From contig NZ_JAJKFK010000006.1 of assembly GCF_021653975.1 (NCBI RefSeq), positions 415,789 through 479,788 on the forward strand: DNA of 64,000 bases. Reading direction: 5' to 3'. The notes beneath the pieces are model-generated. The model had not been told where the DNA came from. It made no database searches and saw nothing but the letters and a program-made list of their open reading frames with translations. The translations under genes were made by a program, and so were the position numbers. The stretch comes from Amycolatopsis sp. GM8. GTDB taxonomy: Bacteria > Actinomycetota > Actinomycetes > Mycobacteriales > Pseudonocardiaceae. Of the stretch, positions 17,245 through 24,577 are shown in pieces; the stretch's first letter is position 1; each line of letters opens with the position of its first letter.

Positions 17245-18569
17245 GCCGTGCCCACTTTCCCGCCCCGGGCCAGTGGCCGGAACAGGGAGAAGGCGCGTGG
17301 ATGGATGTTCGCCCCGATCTCGGGCGCGCCCCGCCAGTAGTAGGTGCACGGGGTCCGCAGCTCCTGGACGTAGGTCAGGTCCTCTTTCGCTTCCAGGTAC
17401 GGAAGCTGGTAGCCGATCGCGTCGAAGAAGCGGCCGCCACGGCTGATCTCCGGGTGTGCGGCGGCCATCGCGACCAGCTCGACGACGTTCCCGCCGATCT
17501 CACCGTCGCCCAGTCCGGCCCGGGCGTCCGCCGGGGAGACCGGCTCGGGAAACCGCCGGCCCCACACCGTGTACCAGGCGGAGTAAAGAATTTCGGGCAT
17601 CCGGCTCCGGTCGTCGACCGGGGCGTAATCCGAGGTACGCGCGACGAATCGGACCCCGGCAAGCGCGGCCTGGCGCGCCCACGGGATGCGGGTCTCGATG
17701 ACGAGCGGGATGTCGAACCGGCCGCGGTAGGCGGCGGGCTGGGGGAGAAGGCGCGGCAGCGAACGGAGATACTCCTCGGCGGACAACCCGAGTTCGGTGT
17801 GGTACCCGAACGTCACGTACAGCGCGGTCAGGCGCTGCCACTCACGATCGAGGTCCAGACCATCGGGCAGGCCGGCGTGCTCCGGCGTCGGACCGAGGGC
17901 GGTGCGTGGCGGCGGCGGATCGCTCAGCACGCGCCGGCCTCGCGCCGCCGTCGTCCGGGCGCCGTGGGTCGGTCCGTGGTCGTCCGCGCCGAGGTCGTAG
18001 CCGACCAGGAGGCTGCCTTCGACCGGATCGCGGTAGGCGGGGCCGCCGGGCGCCTCGGCGGACCCGTCGAACCGGGCGGAGGCGATCCGCCCGTCCACGC
18101 GCGAGTGGGACCGGATCCAGTAGCCGCGCTCGTCGAGCACGTGGCCGGTGCGGACGCGGCTGTCCTGGCTGGCGACGATGTACTGATTGAGGGTGAGCAA
18201 CACCCGGCCCTCGGCGGCGATCCGTGCCATCAGCTCGGCTTCGGTGGTGTCGCAGTACGGGCAGTCCAGGCCGGCTTCGTAGTCGAACCAGCCGTAGGGA
18301 TCGTCGACATTGGTCACGACGTTGTCCGCGCCCAGCGCGTAGCTGTGCATGCCGGGAAAGATCTCCGCCAGGTGGTGCCGCGCACGTTGTGTGGCGAGTT
18401 CCGCGGGCAGGTAGCCGACGCGGAATCCGTTGTCGCGCAACGATTCGAGCTCGGCCGCCGAGTACGGGCACGGCGAGACCTCGTAGCGCGCACCGATCCG
18501 GGCGCCCCGCTCGTCCCAGCTGGCCTGGTGCGCCTCGGTGAGCAGATCCGGGGTCAGGGGTTCGCTCAT
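17241..18569 (-). CDS. Unrecognised conserved-looking protein (442 aa)
   Basis: I do not recognise this family. The protein is soluble-looking, with no signal peptide or membrane segment, and has the codon bias of its neighbours. Visible features are an N-terminal CPYSAAELESLRDNGFR region, a PGMHSYA segment, VDDPYGWFDYEAGLDCPYCD with a CxxC-like pair near residues 110-115, the helix-like LTLNQYIVASQDSR with a following RTGHVLDERGYW, a charged proline-rich middle, and a C-terminal TPCTYYWRGAPEIG. Both ends overlap neighbours by 4 nt, so it is co-translated with the cupin and the lactonase, which argues for a role in the same pathway. It might be an enzyme of a new family or an accessory protein. 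Confidence 0.8.
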   Translation of the reverse strand: MSEPLTPDLLTEAHQASWDERGARIGARYEVSPCPYSAAELESLRDNGFRVGYLPAELATQRARHHLAEIFPGMHSYALGADNVVTNVDDPYGWFDYEAGLDCPYCDTTEAELMARIAAEGRVLLTLNQYIVASQDSRVRTGHVLDERGYWIRSHSRVDGRIASARFDGSAEAPGGPAYRDPVEGSLLVGYDLGADDHGPTHGARTTAARGRRVLSDPPPPRTALGPTPEHAGLPDGLDLDREWQRLTALYVTFGYHTELGLSAEEYLRSLPRLLPQPAAYRGRFDIPLVIETRIPWARQAALAGVRFVARTSDYAPVDDRSRMPEILYSAWYTVWGRRFPEPVSPADARAGLGDGEIGGNVVELVAMAAAHPEISRGGRFFDAIGYQLPYLEAKEDLTYVQELRTPCTYYWRGAPEIGANIHPRAFSLFRPLARGGKVGTA

Positions 18570-19345
18570 TGCTCGCCCTGCCGGGTCGTGTTCCACCGGT
18601 GCAGGCCGGGGAGCCTGGCCGCGAGGATCCGGGTTTCCCGGTGGGCGCGCAGGATGTGCCCCTGTCCGTGCTGGTCCTGGACGAGGCAGACGTCTCCGGG
18701 ACCGAAGCGGCGGACGGCGGAGTCACCGCCGACCTCCAGTTCCAGCGCGCCTGAGGTCACGCACACGAGGTTGATGTTCGTGTCGGTGTGCCAGGTACCG
18801 GCGTGACCTGGCGAGAACACGAGGAAGGACAGGCCGTTGAGCGCCTGCGTCGCGGGCGCGTCGGCGAACAGGCGGTCGAACCGGCGGAAGTGAGCGATGC
18901 CGTCCCGGACGAACATCTCCTCCAGCAGGGGTTCTCGCGGCCCGCCGGTGGGCTCGGTGGCGGGTGGGACGGTGCCGCCGGGGGCCCATGAATCGCTCAC
19001 ACGTATCCCGAGGAGGCGTGTCCCGGGCGGTGTGCTGATGCAGCAGAGCGCGTCCGGGCCGGTTCCGGTGAGGAGCACGTCTCCGGGGTGGAGCCGGGCT
19101 CGTGTGTCCGATGCTTCGAGGTCGAGCCCGCCTGCGACGACGAAGATGAGGAAGCGGGAATCGGCGGCGGGACGCGGTAGGTCGGCCGGGCGGGCGAACG
19201 GGAGAACCTCGATCGCCGCCTTCGAAAGTTCGCCGGCGCGGCGTGCGTCCTCGTCCGTGGCGGCCGGACCCGCGAACGGGAGGGGTAAGGCCTCCAGACG
19301 TATCGTCCCGCGACCGTCCACGACGGTTCGGACTGTTCTCATCAT
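18566..19345 (-). CDS. Cupin-domain protein (259 aa)
   Basis: Two cupin-like halves can be seen. The first has FLIFVVAGGLDLE and ARLHPGDVLLTGTG; the second has GTWHTDTNINLVCVTSGALELE followed by FGPGDVCLVQDQHGQGHILR, where HTDTN and the later histidine are candidate metal ligands. This is the layout of small bicupins that act as dioxygenases, isomerases or ligand sensors. It is the first gene of the leftward operon. Two adjacent ATGs (19345 and 19342) fit the GAAGG ribosome site; I list the first. The stop overlaps the start of the unrecognised protein (ATGA). Confidence 0.75.
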   Translation of the reverse strand: MMRTVRTVVDGRGTIRLEALPLPFAGPAATDEDARRAGELSKAAIEVLPFARPADLPRPAADSRFLIFVVAGGLDLEASDTRARLHPGDVLLTGTGPDALCCISTPPGTRLLGIRVSDSWAPGGTVPPATEPTGGPREPLLEEMFVRDGIAHFRRFDRLFADAPATQALNGLSFLVFSPGHAGTWHTDTNINLVCVTSGALELEVGGDSAVRRFGPGDVCLVQDQHGQGHILRAHRETRILAARLPGLHRWNTTRQGEQ

Positions 19346-19405
19346 GCCCGCCTTCACACTCGAGGACACCGGAATACGGGCTGATCGCCGGCGCCCGACG
19401 GGCCG

Positions 19406-19450
19406 AGTCTAAACGGTGCAAGGCGACCGGATCAAGAGAATCTGTAGATT
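19406..19450 (-). promoter_or_regulatory. Promoter with shared palindromic operator (copy 2) for the cupin operon
   Basis: Reading leftwards, the perfect palindrome AATCT-AC-AGATT (19450-19439) is followed after 3 bp (CTC) by -35 TTGATC (19435-19430), an 18-bp spacer and -10 TAGACT (19411-19406). This is the most symmetric of the three operator copies. On its right side, 77 bp away, the GntR regulator gene starts, so the site may also serve autoregulation. Confidence 0.75.
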
Positions 19451-19526
19451 TTATCGTGCCCGGCCGGTCCGCTCCACGGCACGCCGGTGTCCTCGCCGCG
19501 GCACGTCTTCATGCCATAATCGCCTC

Positions 19527-20225
19527 GTGTCCCAACCTGAATCGCGTGCCGACCGGGTCGCCGACGAGCTGCGTCGCGCGATCATCGCCCGGGTGTACAC
19601 CCCTGGTGAGCGCTTGGCGGCGCAGGCGCTCGCGCAGCGTTTCCAGGTGAGCGAGACGCCGCTGCGCGAGGCCTTCGCCCGGCTGGCCGGAGAGGGCTGG
19701 GTCACCTACCTCCCGCAGCGCGGGGTTCGCGTCGCCGACCTTTCGATGAGTGAACTCGCCGAGGTGTACGAGCTTCGCGAGCAACTCGAACCACTCGCGG
19801 TCCGAAAGGCGACCGAGAAGCGCAGTGACGCCGGTGTGGAGTCGGTCCGGCGCGCTTTCGAGGAAATGACCCGCGCGGCGGCCAGTGAGTCCAGGAAGCC
19901 CACCGACGACACGCATTCCGCGTACGAGGTCGCGCACGATCGCTTTCACCGCACCCTCGTGGCCGAATGCGACTCGGCGATCCTGTTGCGCTTCACCACG
20001 ATTCTCATGGACCAGTCGACCCGCTATCGCAGGCTGTCCCTGCCGGTGCGGAAACGCTCCATCTTGCAGGGCGAGCACCAGCGGATCCGGGACGCCGTGC
20101 TCGCCGGTGACCCGGAGGAGGCGGCCAAGGCGTCGCTGGACCACATGCACAACACGAAATTCGCGATCATCGACTGGCTCGCGACGCCGAGCGCGCAGGA
20201 ACTCGCTCCCGAGAACGACGGCTGA
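19527..20225 (+). CDS. GntR family transcriptional regulator, FadR/FCD subfamily (232 aa)
   Basis: The N-terminal winged helix-turn-helix (about residues 5-75) has the GntR pattern LRRAIIARVYTPGERL, then FQVSETPLREAFARLAGEG and a wing PQRGVRVAD. The all-helical FCD ligand domain (about 85-215) has FHRTLVAECDS, GEHQRIRDAVLAGDPEEA and a late H-H pair that can bind metal plus a carboxylate effector. The GTG start is 7 nt after a CATAAT -10 candidate (19515-19520), so the mRNA is probably leaderless. It lies in the middle of the cluster beside operator copy 2 and is the best candidate to bind the shared palindrome. It converges with the CoA-transferase gene, 9 nt away. Confidence 0.88.
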   Translation: MSQPESRADRVADELRRAIIARVYTPGERLAAQALAQRFQVSETPLREAFARLAGEGWVTYLPQRGVRVADLSMSELAEVYELREQLEPLAVRKATEKRSDAGVESVRRAFEEMTRAAASESRKPTDDTHSAYEVAHDRFHRTLVAECDSAILLRFTTILMDQSTRYRRLSLPVRKRSILQGEHQRIRDAVLAGDPEEAAKASLDHMHNTKFAIIDWLATPSAQELAPENDG

Positions 20226-20234
20226 CCGGCGGTC

Positions 20235-22553
20235 CTAGCGGTATGCGGTGAGGGTGCGGTACCGCATAGGGATGCCTTGGCGCACGACGTTGGCGTCGAG
20301 GAGCGCCGTGATCTCCTCCTCGCTGAAGCCCGCTTCGCGGAGGACGTCCGTGCTGTGTTCGCCGACTCCGGGTGGCGTGAGGACACGATCGTGCTGTGAG
20401 CGCGAAAAACGTGTGTAGCGTCCGGGCACGAAGATGTGCTTGCCATCCGCTGTGTCCATCGGATCGAAAACGTTCAGCGCCTTGTACTCCGGGTCCTCGA
20501 TCAGTTCCCGCTGGCGCCTCGCCGGCACAGCGGGTATCCCGGCCGCGTCGAGCTTGCTGATGGCCTCGTCGCGGGTGAGGGCAAGGAAGCTCGCCGTCAG
20601 TCGAATTCCGAGGTCGTCATTGCTCGCGTGATTCCCGTCGAGGATTCCCGCGCCGATGAGCGCGTCCTCTCTTGTCTGGATGCGGATCCAGCCGTCCTTC
20701 GTCTCGTAGAAACAATCGGCCGGGCCGGGGCCACGGAAGTCGCGACCACCGACACCGGCCGGAGTCCTGCCTTCCATCCGGATGATTTCCTCGCACTGGG
20801 AATAGGTCGACGTCCCGGCGAGGCTCAGCCACACGCGCTGCCCGCGTCCGCCCCGGAGGCGGTGGAAGAGAGCGAGCAGCGACCCGAGCACGGACAGCGC
20901 GGCCGATTCGACGTCGTTGATCCCGACGATCCCCATCACCGGCTCGCTGTCGCCGCCCTGCGCGGTCATCATTCCGCTCAATGCCTGCAGCAGTGGATCG
21001 AACGCGGGCTGCGCGGAAAACGCGTGACCCTCGCCGTAGCCGGTGATCGACAGGGAAATGATGTCGGGATTGACCTCGCGCAAATGCTCGTAGTCGATCT
21101 TCAACCGGGCGAGCACCCCGGCGCGATAGTTGTCGACCACGACATCCGCCGTCTCGGCGAGCCGCAGGAAGGCCGCGTGACCATCCGGCGACTTCAGATC
21201 GATGGCGATACAGCGCTGACCACGGATATAGGGCATGCCGCGGTGGCGGAAGTCGTCGCCCGCGGGAATCTCCACCTTGATCACATCGGCGCCGAGGTCG
21301 GCGAGCAGGGTGCCGGTGAACGGGCCGGCGAGGACCGTGCCGAGATCCAGCACGCGGACACCGGCGAGCGGGCCTGAGCCCGAAACGGCGTCGAGGCGCC
21401 GGGCAGGCTCCGGACGCGGGGCCCAATGCTCGACGGACTCGGTGTGCTCGCCCAATCTCGGCGCGGGGCGGCGAATGTCGGCCGGGGTCCCGGTCAGGTT
21501 CACCGGGCTCGCCGGCATCACGACTCGCCCTCGTTCGGGATCGTCGATCTCGAGGCGCGCGCCGATCGGGCCCAGCAACGGGGAGTCGAACCAGTCGTCG
21601 CGTTCGAGCAGCGGGCCGACCGGAACATCGGCTTTTCCCAGTGCGTCAAGCCATTCCGCGCTCGTGCGGGTCGCGAACCGATTGGCGAGGCGCCGGCGGA
21701 TCCAGGTCCGGTTGACCGGGAGCCGGAAGGTTTCCAGATCGTCGCCGACCCGCTCGTCGGCCAGGATGTCCGTGAGGCCAAGGACTTCGAGCGCCTGCCG
21801 CTGGAATTTCGAGGTGAGGGTGGCGAGGAGGATCCAGCGGCCGTCCGCGCATTGATAGCGCGTGTACATCGGGTTCAGTCCGCCCGGCCCGTAATTCGCG
21901 GGGACTTCGGGGACCGACGGGTCGATCAGATAGGCATAGGCCACCATCGTCGCGTGCAGCCCGCCCGCCGTGACGAGCTGGCCCTCGCCGGACGTGTGCC
22001 GCTCGATGAGGGCCGCTGTCGCCGCCGCGGCGGCCCACGCGCCCTGAAGATAAAGCACCCAGGGAAACGCGTTGTCCACCGGAGTGCCGTCGAATGAGCT
22101 TTGCCGGAAGCACATTCCGGACAGTGCCCAGACGAGTCCCGCCGATTCGCCGTCCCCGGCCCAGCGATGATCGCGGAGAAAGGCCGGAAGATGCAGGTGG
22201 ACCAAACCCGGGTTGCCGGCGCGCGCCCGCTCGGGCGCCCTGATCCGGGCGAACGGCCCTTCCGTCCCGGAGGTCACGAGAACATCCGCGCACCCGATGA
22301 ACTCTTCGAGACGGGCGCGATCCTCTGCGTCGGCCGGGTCGATCACCACGCTGCGCTTGTTGCGGTTCCACATGGCGAAGCCGGGCCTGCTCCGGTCCGG
22401 GTCGCCCGCGGGAGGCTCGATCTTGAGGACGTCCGCGCCGAAGTCGGCCAGGTGCATCGCCGCGATCGGGCCGGCGATGCCGGAAGTCAGGTCGAGGACG
22501 CGGATACCGTCGAGTGGCCGGGACTGTCGCGGGTTGCCGGCCGGGTCGCTCAT
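20235..22553 (-). CDS. Fused class III CoA-transferase (CaiB/BaiF type, two domains, 772 aa)
   Basis: Two family III CoA-transferase domains are fused (about residues 10-385 and 395-770). Each starts with the family pattern GIRVLDLTSGIAGPIAAMHL or GVRVLDLGTVLAGPFTGTLL and continues with GADVLKIE or GADVIKVE. The catalytic aspartate expected before LLQALSG is present in the second domain (QPAFDPLLQALSGMM) but not in the first (ESAGLVWALSGM), so only the C-terminal half should transfer CoA. The protein probably activates the pathway acid to its CoA ester for the fused acyl-CoA dehydrogenase. GGAGGGG precedes the ATG. It is divergent from the SDR at 22704. Confidence 0.87.
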   Translation of the reverse strand: MSDPAGNPRQSRPLDGIRVLDLTSGIAGPIAAMHLADFGADVLKIEPPAGDPDRSRPGFAMWNRNKRSVVIDPADAEDRARLEEFIGCADVLVTSGTEGPFARIRAPERARAGNPGLVHLHLPAFLRDHRWAGDGESAGLVWALSGMCFRQSSFDGTPVDNAFPWVLYLQGAWAAAAATAALIERHTSGEGQLVTAGGLHATMVAYAYLIDPSVPEVPANYGPGGLNPMYTRYQCADGRWILLATLTSKFQRQALEVLGLTDILADERVGDDLETFRLPVNRTWIRRRLANRFATRTSAEWLDALGKADVPVGPLLERDDWFDSPLLGPIGARLEIDDPERGRVVMPASPVNLTGTPADIRRPAPRLGEHTESVEHWAPRPEPARRLDAVSGSGPLAGVRVLDLGTVLAGPFTGTLLADLGADVIKVEIPAGDDFRHRGMPYIRGQRCIAIDLKSPDGHAAFLRLAETADVVVDNYRAGVLARLKIDYEHLREVNPDIISLSITGYGEGHAFSAQPAFDPLLQALSGMMTAQGGDSEPVMGIVGINDVESAALSVLGSLLALFHRLRGGRGQRVWLSLAGTSTYSQCEEIIRMEGRTPAGVGGRDFRGPGPADCFYETKDGWIRIQTREDALIGAGILDGNHASNDDLGIRLTASFLALTRDEAISKLDAAGIPAVPARRQRELIEDPEYKALNVFDPMDTADGKHIFVPGRYTRFSRSQHDRVLTPPGVGEHSTDVLREAGFSEEEITALLDANVVRQGIPMRYRTLTAYR

Positions 22554-22615
22554 GGGTCGTACCCCTCCCTCGGTTGCCGCTCGTGTGAGGCGACGCTAAC
22601 AGCGACCGTGGCGAA

Positions 22616-22659
22616 AGTCTATAGATTTTGTTGCGGGCTGGACCGAGGGCCGATACGCT
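22616..22659 (+). promoter_or_regulatory. Promoter with shared palindromic operator (copy 3) for the SDR gene
   Basis: AGTCTATAGATT (22616-22627) is followed after 3 bp (TTG) by -35 TTGCGG (22631-22636), a 17-bp spacer and -10 TACGCT (22654-22659). The expected start point is about 38 nt before the SDR GTG. The site also lies 63 bp from the divergent CoA-transferase start and may control both. Confidence 0.72.
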
Positions 22660-22703
22660 CCGATCCGGTGCCGCTTCGGGAATGTTTCGGAGGATTGAGC
22701 AAA

Positions 22704-23504
22704 GTGACTCTCGACTATGGGCTCGCGGGCAAGCACGCAGTGGTTGTAGGTGCGGGACTGGGCATCGGACGGGACTGCGCGATGACGCTCGCGTCGGCGG
22801 GTGCCGCCGTGATGTGTGTGGACATCGACGAGCAGCGGGCGGCCGAGGTCGCGCGGGCTGTCACCGAGTCCGGCGGGAAGGCCGCGAGTTTCGTCGGCGA
22901 CGTGACGGTACGGGCCAATGTCGAGGCCTTGCGGGACGAAACCGATTCGGTCTTCGGTGGTGCGGACGTGGTGATCGACATCGTCGGGCTTGCCTTCAAT
23001 TTCGGCATCCTGGAGATCTCCGACGAGGACTGGGACCGTAACTTCCGGCTCAACCTGGTGCAGAACTTTCTGGTGACGCAGGTGTTCGCGAGGTACCTGC
23101 GTGAGCGGGAAATCGCGGGGTCCATTGTGCACATCGGCTCCGCCACGGGATTCCTGCCGCATATCGGAAGCGTGGCTTACAGCGCCGCGAAAGCGGGGCT
23201 CAACTCCCTTATCCAGTCCAGCGCGGTCGAGCTCGCGCCCTACTCGATCCGCGTGAACGGCGTGGCTCCCGGTGTGGTCGACACCCCTCGGCGGCGTGCG
23301 GAGTTCACGGATGCCAGCGTCACCGCGTCACTGAAGAACGTGCCGATGCGGCGATTCGCGACGACGCAGGAGATCGCCAATACGGCGGTGTTCCTCTCGT
23401 CGGGGCTCGCGAGCTACATCAGTGGCCAGATCTATCTCGTCGACGGCGGCGCGATGGCGGTCGGCCCGTTTCCCAGCGCGTTGCCGGAAACACGCGCGGT
23501 GTGA
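22704..23504 (+). CDS. Short-chain dehydrogenase/reductase (266 aa)
   Basis: This is a classical SDR with VVVGAGLGIGRDCAM as the nucleotide motif, an aspartate in CVDIDEQ that favours NAD(H), HIGSATG carrying the active-site serine, and YSAAKAGL with the catalytic Tyr-Lys pair. The C-terminal YLVDGGAM is typical. It is similar to 3-hydroxyacyl-CoA or cyclic alcohol dehydrogenases. The GTG at 22704 has GGAGG 9 nt upstream; an open frame continues far upstream through the divergent gene without homology. It ends directly against the stop of the degraded MFS gene on the other strand. Confidence 0.85.
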   Translation: MTLDYGLAGKHAVVVGAGLGIGRDCAMTLASAGAAVMCVDIDEQRAAEVARAVTESGGKAASFVGDVTVRANVEALRDETDSVFGGADVVIDIVGLAFNFGILEISDEDWDRNFRLNLVQNFLVTQVFARYLREREIAGSIVHIGSATGFLPHIGSVAYSAAKAGLNSLIQSSAVELAPYSIRVNGVAPGVVDTPRRRAEFTDASVTASLKNVPMRRFATTQEIANTAVFLSSGLASYISGQIYLVDGGAMAVGPFPSALPETRAV

Positions 23505-24566
23505 TCACGCGTTTCCCGTTTGGTAGCGCGGCGATTGGATCGGCACGACGTATTTCCCGCCCGCTTCCTGCCCGATCTCCGGAACCTTCGTCACGGCGAT
23601 CATGCCGGGCACGCCGAACGGGACCAGGGACTGGGGGAGTGTGTTCGCGATGTTGATGATCGCGAGGTCCTTCCCGGCGTTCTCGCCCGATGGCAGGACT
23701 CGGACACACATCGCCAGGTCGGTGGCCAGGAACAGGCCGGAGGCGATACCCAGCAGGCCGGCTGCCGCGAACACGATCGCCACCGACGGCGCGAGCGCCT
23801 GGACGACGAGTCCCAGTGTGAAGATCCCGCCTGCGGCCATGATGAACGGCTTCTGCCGGCGGACCGTGTCCGAGATGTAGCCGAACACCACCGCGACCAG
23901 CGCGGTGAGGCTGATGGTGATGTTGTAGGTGCTGCTGGCCAGCGCGCAGGTGAGGAGGAACCGGGCCAGCCAGGCCCAGCCGAACGCCGGATACTTGCGC
24001 GGATTGAGCCAGAACGTCTGGGCAATCCCCTTCAAGCCGAGTTTCTCCTGGCGGCGCACCGCAGGCCGGTCGCGCAGCAGGGCGATGGCGATCAGGGCCA
24101 GCACGACCGAGACCGCGGCGATGACGAACCATTGCGCCGACCCGCCAGCGGGGAGGGTATTGGCCAGCGCGATCCCGCCCAGAGGTCCCACGGTGATCCC
24201 GATGCCGACCAGGCCGGAGACGCCACCACGCCGGTGCGCGGGCACCTGGTCCGCGATCGTGGCTTGCGTTGCCGCGTACTGGAAGTTGAACACCGCGGCG
24301 ACGAGGCACCAGACCACCGCCACCTGCCACACCGAGGTGGCGAAGCCGATGACGACAAGACCCGCCGCGCCTCCCAGGGCACCAGTGAGGATCCACGTCC
24401 GCCTGCGACCGAAACGCGCGCGGGTGAGGTCGCTCAGGCGTCCCGCGATCGGATTCGCGACCAGACCGAAGAGAGCGCCGGCGCCGGAGATCAGGCCGAA
24501 GGTCGTGGTGGCCTCGGCCGGGGTCGTCGCCATCGCGCTCAGCTGATGGGTGGTCGCGGTCCGCAC
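23505..24566 (-). pseudogene. Degraded MFS transporter
   Basis: The frame matches a sugar/drug-type MFS transporter (ANPIAGRLSDLTRARFGRRR for loop 2-3, LPSGENAGKDLAIINIANTLPQSLVP for the TM10 region) but is only 353 codons against a usual 420-450. The first membrane helix is missing: the protein starts at helix 2 directly after the PucR stop. The stretch between FGWAWLARFLL and DTVRRQKPF is some 20-25 residues short, removing the helix 7-8 loop. After NTLPQSLVPFG the sequence turns polar and helices 11-12 are absent. No ribosome site is evident at the GTG. I infer deletions and a frameshift rather than a working transporter, though a frame with no stop leaves some doubt. Confidence 0.6.
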
Positions 24567-24577
24567 GCGATGGTTGT

